Source of the DNA: Prevotella conceptionensis 9403948
GTDB lineage: Bacteria > Bacteroidota > Bacteroidia > Bacteroidales > Bacteroidaceae
Direction: 5' to 3'
Length of the DNA: 64,000 bases
NCBI RefSeq assembly: GCF_000312305.1
Contig: NZ_HE999449.1
Location: 184,802-248,801, forward strand
In this document: piece by piece, positions 55,200 through 64,000 of the stretch
How positions within the stretch are numbered: the first letter of the stretch is position 1
Layout of the letters: each line of letters starts with the position of its first letter
Translations under genes and position numbers: made by a program
The notes under the pieces: model-generated
Databases searched by the model: none
What the model was told of the DNA's origin: nothing
Seen by the model: only the letters and a program-made list of their open reading frames with translations

Positions 55200-56047
55200 T
55201 GTTTCGGGTCGTCTATGGTCACAGCCGAGTCTATCTTGTTGGGCTCGGGCTGATTACTTGGCTGTTCGGGAGCGTTTGCACGCATCTTGATTAGCCTAAT
55301 ATTGTAGATGGGCAGCAGTCGAAGTGTGGTTTGCATGCCCCCAAAAGCTTTCTCGTTGTTCAGCAAGAAGTATCCGTTTATCCGTTTAATACCCTGTCGC
55401 TCGCTGTCGTTAAGCTGTAAGGTGAAGTGCGAGGGCGATGATATATGTATGGTCTGCGCCACAACGCTGTCGTTGGCAAGGGTCATAGCTAGTACCGCCA
55501 CGGCATCGCGCACGCCTTCTTGGAAGATAAATTGAACATCGAACTCTAACAAGTAGCGGTCGCCCTTATGGAAACTCGTATCGGCTTTTATGGCGAACGA
55601 GTACATATTATAAGGAATCTGACTTGTTAACACCACAGAACGGTCGCCATTCCATACGTTGGCCGTATCGCCCTTAGACGAAAGGCGGTCGTAATTGGCA
55701 GCGGCTCCGCCTAATGCCATTTCTTCTGATTCAAGTCTTTTCGAAAGTCGTTGGTATATATCGTGGAGCATGTTGGTGTTTTGCATGTAGTAAACCATCG
55801 ACGAATCGAACTTCGCTTGGTCTACGCCATGTTTCTTTAATGCGGCCAAACGATAGGCGTATTCGTCCTTTCCGTCGCCCATGCTGTTACGCGCCATTGC
55901 CCCTGCAAGGTGGTAATCGTAGAGAATGTCTTCCATCTCGCCGGGCTGGATGTACTGGCTAGGCACGCCTGGCTTACAACCTTGGGCCGTAAGCAAGAGC
56001 AAAGCGAACATGAATACGCCAACAATCGTTTTCACCACATTCACCAT
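55163..56047 (-). CDS. DUF4296-like lipoprotein
   Basis: Exported lipoprotein of 294 residues, read from the ATG at 56047 one base after the lspA stop; the longer frame to 56191 would lie inside lspA. The signal peptide ends in LLLLTAQGC (lipidated Cys24). The following region (QYIQPGEMEDILYDYHLAGAMA...YRLAALKKHGVDQAKFDSSMVYY) is the DUF4296 pattern; the C-terminal half is beta-rich. Function unknown. Being next to lspA, the enzyme that matures lipoproteins, is a conserved arrangement in the phylum to my knowledge. Confidence 0.88.
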   Translation of the reverse strand: MVNVVKTIVGVFMFALLLLTAQGCKPGVPSQYIQPGEMEDILYDYHLAGAMARNSMGDGKDEYAYRLAALKKHGVDQAKFDSSMVYYMQNTNMLHDIYQRLSKRLESEEMALGGAAANYDRLSSKGDTANVWNGDRSVVLTSQIPYNMYSFAIKADTSFHKGDRYLLEFDVQFIFQEGVRDAVAVLAMTLANDSVVAQTIHISSPSHFTLQLNDSERQGIKRINGYFLLNNEKAFGGMQTTLRLLPIYNIRLIKMRANAPEQPSNQPEPNKIDSAVTIDDPKQWMNESSTLPTR

Positions 56048-56048
56048 G

Positions 56049-56708
56049 TTATTCTTCTTCGTTAACGTTCTTCTTTCTCGAAAAGCTAAACGAAATGGTT
56101 TCCCATTCCTTTCTACAAAACAAGAAAAGACACACAACACCAACGCTGATGCTTGCATCGGCGAAGTTGAACACGGGACTGAAGAACACAAATTGCTCTC
56201 CGCCTTTGAACGGGAACCAATCGGGATAGGTGGTTACGATGAGTGGGAAGTAGAACATGTCTACCACTTTGCCCGTTAAGAAGTCGGCATAGCCACTGCC
56301 AAAGGGAACAAACGAGGCCACCGTAAAGGGTGTGGAGGCGTTGAATATCAGCCCATAGAACATGGAATCGACCATGTTTCCCATTGCGCCGGCTAGTATC
56401 ATGGAAAGGAAAACGACGTATCGCGTACGCATGCCTTGCTTTACCACCTTCCAAATGTAGCGGGCGATAACGACAATAGCCACCAATCGCAGAATGCTAA
56501 GAACCAACTTGTTGATGAAAGTCATGCCATAGGCCATGCCATTGTTCTCCACGAAGTCGATGTAAAACCAATCCGTAACGTGAATGGCCTCACCTAACGA
56601 CATGCTTGTCTTCACCTCAATCTTGATAACCTGGTCGATGATGAGGATTACAACCACCAATAATATGGCCAAACGGCCATCTGTTAATAACTCTTTTCCT
56701 TTTGCCAT
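56049..56708 (-). CDS. lspA: Lipoprotein signal peptidase
   Basis: Signal peptidase II, the membrane aspartyl protease that removes lipoprotein signal peptides. Read from the ATG at 56708 (MAKGKELLTDGR), 219 residues, with four transmembrane helices. The two catalytic aspartates lie in GAMGNMVDSMFYG and VFNFADASISVG. The frame to 56768 would add 20 residues without family support. It is longer than E. coli LspA because of an insert of about 45 residues between the two aspartate motifs, as in other Bacteroidota. Gene order ileS, DksA-like, lspA, lipoprotein. Confidence 0.95.
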   Translation of the reverse strand: MAKGKELLTDGRLAILLVVVILIIDQVIKIEVKTSMSLGEAIHVTDWFYIDFVENNGMAYGMTFINKLVLSILRLVAIVVIARYIWKVVKQGMRTRYVVFLSMILAGAMGNMVDSMFYGLIFNASTPFTVASFVPFGSGYADFLTGKVVDMFYFPLIVTTYPDWFPFKGGEQFVFFSPVFNFADASISVGVVCLFLFCRKEWETISFSFSRKKNVNEEE

Positions 56709-56795
56709 GAATGGTTTTCTGTTGGTCAGCACAATGCCTTGCGCCCCACAAACCTGTTGCAGGGGCAAGACATCTGCTGTGTTAAGGCGCGTACT

Positions 56796-57176
56796 TTAAC
56801 GTTTGCGCGCGTTCTTCGACTCCACGCTTAGTGTGGCATGAGGAACGGCCATAAGTCTTTGCTTGGGTATAAGCTCGCCTGTTATGCGGTCGATGCCATA
56901 GGTTTTGTTGGCAATTCGCACAAGGGCTGCTTCTAGCCCCGTAATGAACTTCTGTTGCCGATTAGCCAATTGTATCAGTTCTTCCTTACTTTGCGTTGCA
57001 CTTCCTTCCTCCAAAACCTTGTAGGTTGGTGAAGTATCGTCTACATCGTTGCCGTCAGCGTTCATCAAGGTACGCATCATGGCCTCGTAATCTCGGCGTG
57101 CAAGCCTTAGTTTCTCGTTGATAATAACGCGGAACTCTTCCAGTTCCTCGTCATTGTAACGTGTTTTGTTAGCCAT
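56796..57176 (-). CDS. TraR/DksA-like protein without zinc cysteines
   Basis: Protein of 126 residues from the TraR/DksA family, which binds RNA polymerase in the secondary channel. It keeps the N-terminal helical hairpin with charged tip region and the end pattern YGIDRITGELIPKQRLMAVPHATLS, but it contains no cysteine at all, so the C4 zinc site of classical DksA is absent. Asp replaces the first Cys (YGID). It lies 16 bp after ileS and before lspA in one operon. Confidence 0.88.
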   Translation of the reverse strand: MANKTRYNDEELEEFRVIINEKLRLARRDYEAMMRTLMNADGNDVDDTSPTYKVLEEGSATQSKEELIQLANRQQKFITGLEAALVRIANKTYGIDRITGELIPKQRLMAVPHATLSVESKNARKR

Positions 57177-57192
57177 AAGTTAGATAGGGTTT

Positions 57193-60100
57193 TTAGTGAA
57201 TTATTTTATCTATTTGAATGTTCAAGTTAAAGTCCTCGAAGGCAATTTCTTTTCCTTCGTTGGGCTGTACAAGGAGGTCGTCGGCCAGAACTTGGCTCTT
57301 GATGTAATCTCCAAAGGCCGCCACAGCTGCATCCGTTTGGGCGTTGGGCGCCAAGGTAACCTTTATTCGGTCGGTAATTTCCAGTCCACTTTCCTTGCGT
57401 AGGTTCTGAACGCGGTTGATAATCTCGCGCGCCATACCTTCTTTTACCAGTTCGTCTGTGAGTTCCACTTCGAGAGCTACGGTCAGATTGCCTTCGTTAG
57501 ACACCAACCAGCCTGGAATATCCTCGCTGATAATCTCTACATCGGCCGCCTCAACCGTCACTTCGTTACCTTCAACCATCAAGTTGATGTTTCCATTGCG
57601 TTCCAAGTCGGCTATGGCCTCTTGCTCCAAGGTTTCCATTTGGGCGGCGATACCTTTCATCAGCTTACCAAACTTCTTACCCATTGTACGGAAATTGCAC
57701 TTCACTTTCTTAACAAGCATGCCCTTTCCGTCTTCAACGAAATTCAGTTCCTTAATGTTCACCTCACTCATAATGAGGTCTTTCACGGCCTCGATGTGCG
57801 CTCTTTGACGTTGGTCTACGGCAGGAATCATGATTTGCAGCAGGGGCTGACGCACCTTGATGTTCACCTTACGGCGCAAAGCCAATACCATCGAGGTTAT
57901 CTTCTGGGCCATTTCCATGCGCTCTTCCAATTCGCGGTCGATGCACTTATCGTCTGCAACGGGGAAGTCGGCCAAATGAACCGATTGCAAATGCCCACGA
58001 TTGGTAGCCCTTGTGAGGTCGAGATACAGCTGGTCGGCATAGAAAGGGGCGAACGGAGCCAACAATTTAGCCACTGTTTCAAGGCAAGTATACAGCGTTT
58101 GGTAGGCACTGAGTTTGTCTTGACTCATCTCCTTACCCCAGAAACGTTTGCGATTGAGGCGAACATACCAGTTACTGAGGTCGTCGTTCACAAAAGTATC
58201 AATCAATCTGCCAGCCCTTGTGGGGTCGTAGTCGTCCATTTCGCGTTCCACACCCTTAACCAATGAGTGCAATTCCGACAGAATCCAACGGTCAATCTCA
58301 GGCCGTTCGTTCAGGGGAACATCGGCTTGACTGTAATCAAAACCATCTACATTGGCGTAGAGAGCAAAGAACGAATAGGTGTTATAGAGCGTTCCGAAGA
58401 GTTTACGGCGTATTTCGTCCACACTTTCGGCATCGAATTTGAGGTTGTCCCAAGGCTCCGAGTTGGTAAGCATGTACATGCGAACGGGGTCGGCACCGTA
58501 TTTCTCCATCATTTCGAAGGGGTTCACCACATTGCCCACGTGCTTGCTCATCTTATTTCCTTTGGCATCGAGCACCAATCCCGTAGAGATAACGTTCTTG
58601 AAAGCCACACTATCGAACACCATTGTTGCAATGGCGTGCAGCGTAAAGAACCATCCACGTGTTTGGTCAACACCTTCGTTGATGAAGTCGGCAGGGAATG
58701 CGATGCGTTTGTCGATGAGTTCGGCATTCTCGAAAGGGTAATGCACCTGTGCATAAGGCATTGCTCCAGAGTCGAACCACACGTCTATGAGGTCTATTTC
58801 GCGTGTCATGGGCTTTCCTGCCTCACTTACTAGCACAATATCGTCAACATAAGGACGGTGCAAGTCTATGCGTTCGTAGTTGTCTTGCGCATAATCGCCA
58901 GGCACAAACCCTTGTTCTTTAAGCGGATTAGAAGGCATATGGCCTGCTGCCACACTCTTTTCAATCTCCGAATATAGTTCTTCGAGCGAGCCAATACATA
59001 TTTCGCGACCGTCTTCATCGCGCCAAATGGGTAGCGGCGTACCCCAGAAACGCGAACGCGAGAGGTTCCAATCGTTGAGGTTTTCTAGCCAATTACCAAA
59101 TCGACCCGTACCAGTTGATTCGGGTTTCCAATTAATAGTCTTGTTCAACTCGAACATCCGCTCTTTCTTTGCGGTTGAACGGATAAACCAACTATCAAGC
59201 GGATAATACAGAACGGGCTTGTCTGTGCGCCAGCAATGGGGGTAGCTGTGCACATGTTTCTCTATCTTGAAGGCCTTATTCTCGGCCTTTAAGTCCATGC
59301 AGATAGATACGTCGAGCGTCTCGTCGGCATCTGTCAGTGTGTCATCGTATGCGTTTTTCACATACCTTCCTGCGTATTTGTTCCATTCGGGCAGGTTAAC
59401 GTACTTGCTAACGAAGTCGGCATCGAGGTCTTCCACCTTAAAATACTTGCCTTCTAGGTCAACAACGGGCCTTTCTGCTCCTTTCTTATCCACCAACACA
59501 ATGGGCGGAACGCCCGCCTTACGAGCCACAAGCGCATCGTCGGCACCGAAGTTCGGTGCGATGTGCACAATGCCCGTACCATCTTCGGTGGTAACATAAT
59601 CGCCCAATATAACGCGGAACGCGCCATCTTCCATTGGCGAAATAAATGGCAGCAGCTGATGATAAGCAATGTCAACAAGTTCAGTTCCCTTGTAGTTGGC
59701 TATCACTTTCCAAGGTATAACCTTATCGCCTTTCTTATAAGTAGAAAGCTCCACGTCTTTACCGGCCTCGTTGAAATAAGCGTTAAGGCGCGCCTCTGCC
59801 AACACAACAGTGATGGGTTCGCCCGTGTAAGGATTAAAGCTTTGCACAGCAGCATAGTCAATCTTCGGGCCAACACACAGTGCAGAGTTGGCAGCTAGGG
59901 TCCAAGGAGTGGTTGTCCACGCCATGAAATAAGCCTTTCCCCATTGTTCCCATTCGGGTTTGGGGTTCTTTATCTCAAACTGAGCGGTAACGGTAGTGTC
60001 TTTAACGTCGCGATAACAGCCTGGAAGGTTCAGCTCGTGCGAACTAAGTCCTGTGCCTGCTGCCGGCGAATAGGGCTGTATGGTATAGCCCTTATAGAGC

Positions 60101-60633
60101 ATATCCTTGGTGTATAACTGTTTCAATAGCCACCAAAGGGTTTCGATATACTTGTTATCGTAGGTGATGTATGGGTTGTCGAGGTCGACAAAGTACCCCA
60201 TTTTCTCGGTAAGTTCGCGCCATTCGGCCGTGTACATCATCACATTCTCACGACATTTCTTGTTGTAGTCGGCAACGGAGATGTACTTAGCAGACTCTTT
60301 GTTGTCGATGTCTGCCTTGGTAATGCCCAATTCTTTCTCCACTCCAAGTTCCACAGGCAAGCCATGCGTGTCCCATCCAGCCTTTCGTTTCACTTGGAAA
60401 CCCTTCATCGTTTTATATCGGTTGAATGTATCTTTAATGCTTCTAGCGAGTACATGGTGAATGCCCGGATGTCCGTTGGCCGACGGAGGCCCTTCGTAAA
60501 AGACAAATTGTGGGCATCCTTCTTTTTCGTCTATCGTCTTATGGAAAATGTCGTTCTTCTCCCACTCAGCCAACACGTCTTTGTTGGTCTGCGTAAGATT
60601 AAGTCCTTTGTACTCGGCAAATTTGTTGGCCAT
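57193..60633 (-). CDS. ileS: Isoleucyl-tRNA synthetase, type 2
   Basis: Charges tRNA-Ile; 1146 residues, in the size range of the eukaryote-like type 2 enzyme rather than the 930-residue type 1. Class I motifs: the HIGH position reads GIHH (57-60, in NGHPGIHHVLARS), and KMSKH at about residue 695 stands for KMSKS. The editing domain lies between, with TTPWTLAANSALCV, and a tRNA-binding/C-terminal region follows. The swapped HIGH motif is discussed in the findings. First gene of the operon with the DksA-like gene, lspA and the lipoprotein gene; a promoter lies 42 bp upstream. Confidence 0.96.
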   Translation of the reverse strand: MANKFAEYKGLNLTQTNKDVLAEWEKNDIFHKTIDEKEGCPQFVFYEGPPSANGHPGIHHVLARSIKDTFNRYKTMKGFQVKRKAGWDTHGLPVELGVEKELGITKADIDNKESAKYISVADYNKKCRENVMMYTAEWRELTEKMGYFVDLDNPYITYDNKYIETLWWLLKQLYTKDMLYKGYTIQPYSPAAGTGLSSHELNLPGCYRDVKDTTVTAQFEIKNPKPEWEQWGKAYFMAWTTTPWTLAANSALCVGPKIDYAAVQSFNPYTGEPITVVLAEARLNAYFNEAGKDVELSTYKKGDKVIPWKVIANYKGTELVDIAYHQLLPFISPMEDGAFRVILGDYVTTEDGTGIVHIAPNFGADDALVARKAGVPPIVLVDKKGAERPVVDLEGKYFKVEDLDADFVSKYVNLPEWNKYAGRYVKNAYDDTLTDADETLDVSICMDLKAENKAFKIEKHVHSYPHCWRTDKPVLYYPLDSWFIRSTAKKERMFELNKTINWKPESTGTGRFGNWLENLNDWNLSRSRFWGTPLPIWRDEDGREICIGSLEELYSEIEKSVAAGHMPSNPLKEQGFVPGDYAQDNYERIDLHRPYVDDIVLVSEAGKPMTREIDLIDVWFDSGAMPYAQVHYPFENAELIDKRIAFPADFINEGVDQTRGWFFTLHAIATMVFDSVAFKNVISTGLVLDAKGNKMSKHVGNVVNPFEMMEKYGADPVRMYMLTNSEPWDNLKFDAESVDEIRRKLFGTLYNTYSFFALYANVDGFDYSQADVPLNERPEIDRWILSELHSLVKGVEREMDDYDPTRAGRLIDTFVNDDLSNWYVRLNRKRFWGKEMSQDKLSAYQTLYTCLETVAKLLAPFAPFYADQLYLDLTRATNRGHLQSVHLADFPVADDKCIDRELEERMEMAQKITSMVLALRRKVNIKVRQPLLQIMIPAVDQRQRAHIEAVKDLIMSEVNIKELNFVEDGKGMLVKKVKCNFRTMGKKFGKLMKGIAAQMETLEQEAIADLERNGNINLMVEGNEVTVEAADVEIISEDIPGWLVSNEGNLTVALEVELTDELVKEGMAREIINRVQNLRKESGLEITDRIKVTLAPNAQTDAAVAAFGDYIKSQVLADDLLVQPNEGKEIAFEDFNLNIQIDKIIH

Positions 60634-60674
60634 ATTCTATACCTTATTTTATACGTCTTTGTTTATACAAAGCG

Positions 60675-60705
60675 CAAAGGTAAGAAAAAAAGTTATTATA
60701 GCCAA
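60675..60705 (-). promoter_or_regulatory. Promoter of the ileS operon
   Basis: Minus strand TTG (60703-60705) and TACCTTTG (60675-60682) with 20 bp between. No T-box-like leader is visible in the short upstream region. Confidence 0.75.
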
Positions 60706-60840
60706 GTATAGGTACGAAAAAGGCTATATAGCCAGCGGTGTGCAATTGTTGAATGCCCAATGTAAGGGCGAATGCGCAGACAAAAGCACAAGTTAATGGG
60801 GGTGTATGCAACACCCTACAATTGTTTTTCGGCGCTACTC

Positions 60841-60871
60841 TTGCCCAATAAGGCATTTTTTAGTAAGTTTG
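60841..60871 (+). promoter_or_regulatory. Promoter of the phosphatase gene
   Basis: TTG (60841-60843) and TAAGTTTG (60864-60871) with 20 bp between, 26 bp before the ATG at 60898. Confidence 0.72.
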
Positions 60872-60897
60872 CACTACACATTATTATATATAAGGAC

Positions 60898-61392
60898 ATG
60901 GAAGATAGAAAGAGAACCAAATTGTTGTTCGTGTGTTTGGGTAACATTTGTAGGTCGCCTGCTGCCGAAGGCGTGATGAAACAGGTGTTGCTAAACAAGG
61001 GAATGAGCGACTTGTTCGAAGTAGATTCGGCCGGGATTGGCGGTTGGCACGTGGGCGAACTGCCCGATAGCAGGATGCGTAAGTGCGGTGCGGCTCGCGG
61101 CTACAACTTTAACAGCAGGGCAAGACAATTCGATACCGACGATTTCAAAAGGTTCGATTACATCTTCGTGATGGATAACGACAACAAAAAGATGCTGTCG
61201 CAAAAGACAAACAACGAGCGCGAACTAGCCAAAGTGAAAATGTTGGTGGACTATGCAGCCAGTCATCCCAAGGCGAAACTGATACCCGACCCATATTATG
61301 GCGATGAAAAAGACTTCGATTATGCGCTCGACCTCATCGAAGATGCCACCAACACGCTAGCAGATAGGTTAGCCAAAGGCGGCGAATTATAA
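60898..61392 (+). CDS. Low-molecular-weight protein-tyrosine phosphatase
   Basis: Cytoplasmic phosphatase of 164 residues. The start at 60898 follows the promoter; the longer frame from 60772 would include it. The active site loop is C13-LGNIC-R19-S20 near the N-terminus and the general acid lies in DPYYG (about residue 133), both typical. In other bacteria such enzymes remove phosphate from tyrosine kinases of capsule export; no such kinase is adjacent here, so the substrate is open. Confidence 0.92.
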   Translation: MEDRKRTKLLFVCLGNICRSPAAEGVMKQVLLNKGMSDLFEVDSAGIGGWHVGELPDSRMRKCGAARGYNFNSRARQFDTDDFKRFDYIFVMDNDNKKMLSQKTNNERELAKVKMLVDYAASHPKAKLIPDPYYGDEKDFDYALDLIEDATNTLADRLAKGGEL

Positions 61393-61572
61393 CCAAATTA
61401 AGCGACATTATACCTGTGACAGCCCTATTGAGAACGTGTGCAAACATGCTATCACTAACACATTAAGGCACACGCAATAAGTATTTGGCAAACAAGCAAT
61501 TGAGAACAAAAATCTTAACCTATGCTGCTGATGCTTTCCAACGCATCTAAACACAACAAAGATTAATAAACA

Positions 61573-63738
61573 ATGAAGAATGACGAGATGAACTTGGCCT
61601 GGCAGTTTGTGAAGAACACCGGCGCGAGCATATTCTTAACAGGCAAGGCAGGAACAGGGAAAACAACCTTCCTGCGTACACTTAAAGACAAACTCCCTAA
61701 GCGAATGGTGGTGGTTGCGCCTACGGGCATCGCCGCCATCAATGCCAATGGCGTAACCATTCACTCGTTTTTCCAACTTCCCTTTGCGCCATACGTTCCC
61801 AATTCCACCTTTAAGGCAGAGGGAATTTTCAGGGTTAGCAAGGAGAAACAACGCATATTGCGAACGCTCGATTTGCTGGTGATTGACGAAATAAGTATGG
61901 TGAGAGCCGATTTGCTAGACTCGGTAGACATGGTTTTGCGCAGGTATCGCGACAGGAGCAAGCCTTTTGGCGGCGTGCAACTCTTGTTAATTGGCGACTT
62001 GCAACAACTTCCGCCCGTGGTTAGAGACGAAGAGTGGACCATGCTGAGCAAATATTACGACTCGCCTTACTTCTTTTCGAGTCTTGCCCTCAAACAAATG
62101 GGCTACATAACCATTGAGTTGAAACATGTCTACCGACAAAACGACCTGGATTTTCTTTCTCTGCTGAATAAGATACGCGACAACAAGGCCGACCAAGACA
62201 CGTTTAACCAACTAAATAGCAGATACATACCCAACTTTGTTCCACCTGCTGGCACTGATTACATTCGCCTTGTAACGCACAATTACCAAGCGCAGAGCAT
62301 CAATGAAAGCAAGTTGGCCGAACTACCAGGCACAAGCAGGCATTATAAGGCTAGCATCACGGGCGAATTTCCTGAACAATCGTTCCCCACCGAGTTTGTG
62401 TTGGAGCTGAAAGAGGATGCCCAAGTGATGTTTGTTAAGAACGACAGCACGGGCAAAGGACGTTATTACAACGGCATGCTGGGTAAAGTGGTGTCGACAA
62501 CAGCCCAAGGCGTAACCGTGAAAGGCAACGAAACAGGGGAGCTGATAGACCTATTGCCCGAAGAATGGACGAACGCCAAGTACGTTTTAAACAAGACAAC
62601 GCACGAGATTGAAGAAGAGATAGAGGGTACTTTCAAGCAGTTTCCCCTGCGATTGGCATGGGCAGTAACCATACATAAAAGCCAAGGACTAACCTTCGAG
62701 CATGCCATCATCGACGCGCAACACTCGTTTGCCCACGGACAAACATACGTTGCCCTGAGCCGTTGCAAGACATTGGAGGGCCTTGTGTTGAGTTCGCCGC
62801 TCTCTACAAGTGCCGTTATCTGCGACGAGAAGGTGCACCAGTTCAACATCGACGCCTCTGCGCGCCAACCCAACAGCGAGATGCTTTCGCAGATGCAGCG
62901 TGCATACGAGGTGAATTTGATTGACGAGCTGTTCGATTTCCGCCCCATTGGCATTGCATTCGAACGCATTACACGCTTTATCGACGAACATTTCGCTCGC
63001 AAATACCCACGTCTGCTGCAAGAATATCGGCAAGCAAGACCCATTTTAGACGAGGTTGTAGCTGTGGCCGCTAGGTTCAGATTGCAATATACACAGATGT
63101 TGGCCACTCAACAAGGCCAAGAATTAAGCGATGAAGTGTTGCAACGCATCCGTTCGGGTGCCGAATACTTTCATAAACGTTTGGCTTTGCTCGTGGAGAT
63201 GCACCGAAAAAACAAGATAGAAACCGACAACAAGGCTTTAAAGAAAACGCTAAAAGAGCGATATGGCGATGTGCAGGAGGCCTTAGACTTTAAGTGGAAC
63301 CTGCTGAAATACGAAAGTAGAGAGGATGTTTCGTTCAGCGTGGGCGATTATCTTTCGGTCAAGGCCAAGCTGTTGTTGGGTGCAATGGATGGCGATAAGC
63401 CTAATGCAAAGAAGATAAAAGAGGTAAAGCCGAAAGTAGACACAAAGTTGGCTACATTTAACCTTTATCGTTTAGGCATGAGCATTGACGACATAGCCAA
63501 ACGACGAGAACTGACAACCAGAACCATTCATTTGCATTTGGTGCATTATGTTAGGGAGGGATTGTTGTCGGCATCCGAGTTTGTGGACGATAAGAAACGG
63601 CAAGAGATTACCCGTTTCTTAATAAAACATCACGAAGAGAAGAAGAGCTTAACCGAGATAAAAGAAGAAGTGAGCCCGAATATAACCTACGAAGACATCC
63701 AATTTGTGATGGCTGAGTATTATAAGGAGAACAAATGA
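61573..63738 (+). CDS. PIF1-like helicase with C-terminal helix-turn-helix
   Basis: Superfamily 1 DNA helicase of 721 residues. Walker A GKAGTGKTT (24-32), Walker B VIDEISMV (about 110-117), the GDLQQLPPV motif (about 139-147), and HKSQGLTFEHAIID and YVALSRCKTLEGL in the C-terminal RecA-like domain place it with PIF1/RecD2-type enzymes. The C-terminal part (about 440-721) adds helical regions and a winged-helix/HTH end (NLYRLGMSIDDIAKRRELTTRTIHLHL), as in RecQ-like C-termini. The role is likely in replication or repair. No promoter pair was found in the 180-bp gap before it. Confidence 0.9.
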   Translation: MKNDEMNLAWQFVKNTGASIFLTGKAGTGKTTFLRTLKDKLPKRMVVVAPTGIAAINANGVTIHSFFQLPFAPYVPNSTFKAEGIFRVSKEKQRILRTLDLLVIDEISMVRADLLDSVDMVLRRYRDRSKPFGGVQLLLIGDLQQLPPVVRDEEWTMLSKYYDSPYFFSSLALKQMGYITIELKHVYRQNDLDFLSLLNKIRDNKADQDTFNQLNSRYIPNFVPPAGTDYIRLVTHNYQAQSINESKLAELPGTSRHYKASITGEFPEQSFPTEFVLELKEDAQVMFVKNDSTGKGRYYNGMLGKVVSTTAQGVTVKGNETGELIDLLPEEWTNAKYVLNKTTHEIEEEIEGTFKQFPLRLAWAVTIHKSQGLTFEHAIIDAQHSFAHGQTYVALSRCKTLEGLVLSSPLSTSAVICDEKVHQFNIDASARQPNSEMLSQMQRAYEVNLIDELFDFRPIGIAFERITRFIDEHFARKYPRLLQEYRQARPILDEVVAVAARFRLQYTQMLATQQGQELSDEVLQRIRSGAEYFHKRLALLVEMHRKNKIETDNKALKKTLKERYGDVQEALDFKWNLLKYESREDVSFSVGDYLSVKAKLLLGAMDGDKPNAKKIKEVKPKVDTKLATFNLYRLGMSIDDIAKRRELTTRTIHLHLVHYVREGLLSASEFVDDKKRQEITRFLIKHHEEKKSLTEIKEEVSPNITYEDIQFVMAEYYKENK

Positions 63739-63808
63739 TTGGTTGGCGAGCTTACGAATGGGCAAGCATTTGGATTAGTAAGTTGGCGGGCAAGCCTTAT
63801 TATATTAT

Positions 63809-63944
63809 CTAGTTCTTGCTAGGTTTCATAGGCATTCTAGCACTTCTAGGATTTCTAGTTCTTCTAGGGTTTCTAGTTCTTCTAGGGTTTCTAGTTTTCC
63901 TAGGTTCACTAGGATTTCTAGGTTCACTAGGGTTTCTAGATACT
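63809..63944. repeat. Nonamer array (CTAG + 5 bp)
   Basis: About fifteen units of 9 bp, each CTAG followed by five bases (TTCTT, GGTTT, GATTT, GTTCA, TTTTC and others) with one extra base after the first unit. CTAG is kept in all but one (ATAG). It lies after the helicase gene. The remaining bases to 64000 show no feature. Confidence 0.85.
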
Positions 63945-64000
63945 AACCCAACTTGTACCACAACTTATCCATCAGTAGGCGCAGCCATTTTTTCACCTTT

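Overview
The window comes from a Bacteroidota chromosome, most likely Prevotella or a close relative in the Prevotellaceae. Several things point there: promoters of the Bacteroidota type (TTG/TTTG, 19-20 bp, TAnnTTTG) in front of many genes; the ATP synthase order atpD-atpC-(small membrane protein)-atpB-atpE-atpF-atpH-atpA-atpG with a short epsilon subunit; Bacteroidota-specific families (DUF4924-like, DUF4296-like, M64, C69, PepO-type M13); a 1146-residue isoleucyl-tRNA synthetase of the eukaryote-like type; and intergenic tracts of short periodic repeats. I see no rRNA or tRNA gene, insertion sequence, prophage or CRISPR array.

Layout. 1-5.6 kb: ROK sugar kinase, LysE-type exporter, DUF4924-like gene, rfbD and prfC. 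5.7-9.4 kb: thrS, then infC-rpmI-rplT ending in a clear terminator. 9.4-11.1 kb: repeat island A. 11.1-17.1 kb: LacI-type regulator, NhaC antiporter, a protein of unknown function, a GH25 lysozyme and a zinc-ribbon membrane protein. 17.6-23.5 kb (minus strand): a 59-residue lipoprotein, cdd, a beta-helix lipoprotein, an MFS transporter and panB, then a sugar aminotransferase. 23.5-26.4 kb: overlapping genes for a dTDP-3-amino-3,6-dideoxyhexose (rfbB, a small sigma-region-4-like protein, an FdtA-type isomerase, an acetyltransferase, the aminotransferase). 26.4-28.9 kb: phosphodiesterase, cytidylate kinase-like protein, MATE exporter. 28.9-30.3 kb: repeat island B. 30.3-42.7 kb: a small unknown gene, an FAD protein, the nine-gene ATP synthase operon, pfkA and an NhaD antiporter. 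42.7-43.9 kb: repeat island C. 43.9-63.7 kb: M13 peptidase, ABC-F ATPase, FolK-like protein, glucosaminidase/LysM protein, M64, C69 and M23 peptidases, lspA with neighbours, ileS, a low-molecular-weight phosphatase and a PIF1-like helicase. The window ends in a CTAG nonamer array.

The gene content is mostly housekeeping: translation, energy, sodium/proton exchange, cell wall turnover and surface sugars. The unusual part is the intergenic DNA. Islands A, B and C hold three diverged copies of one element of about 600 bp. Each contains exactly six 22-bp units that are near-palindromic, and each lies with the same end facing the promoter of the next gene (LacI regulator, MATE exporter, NhaD antiporter). 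Around them and elsewhere are arrays of degenerate words with a strict 8-bp period, plus one 9-bp array. I know of no published description of these elements; a role in regulation or chromosome organisation is inference only.
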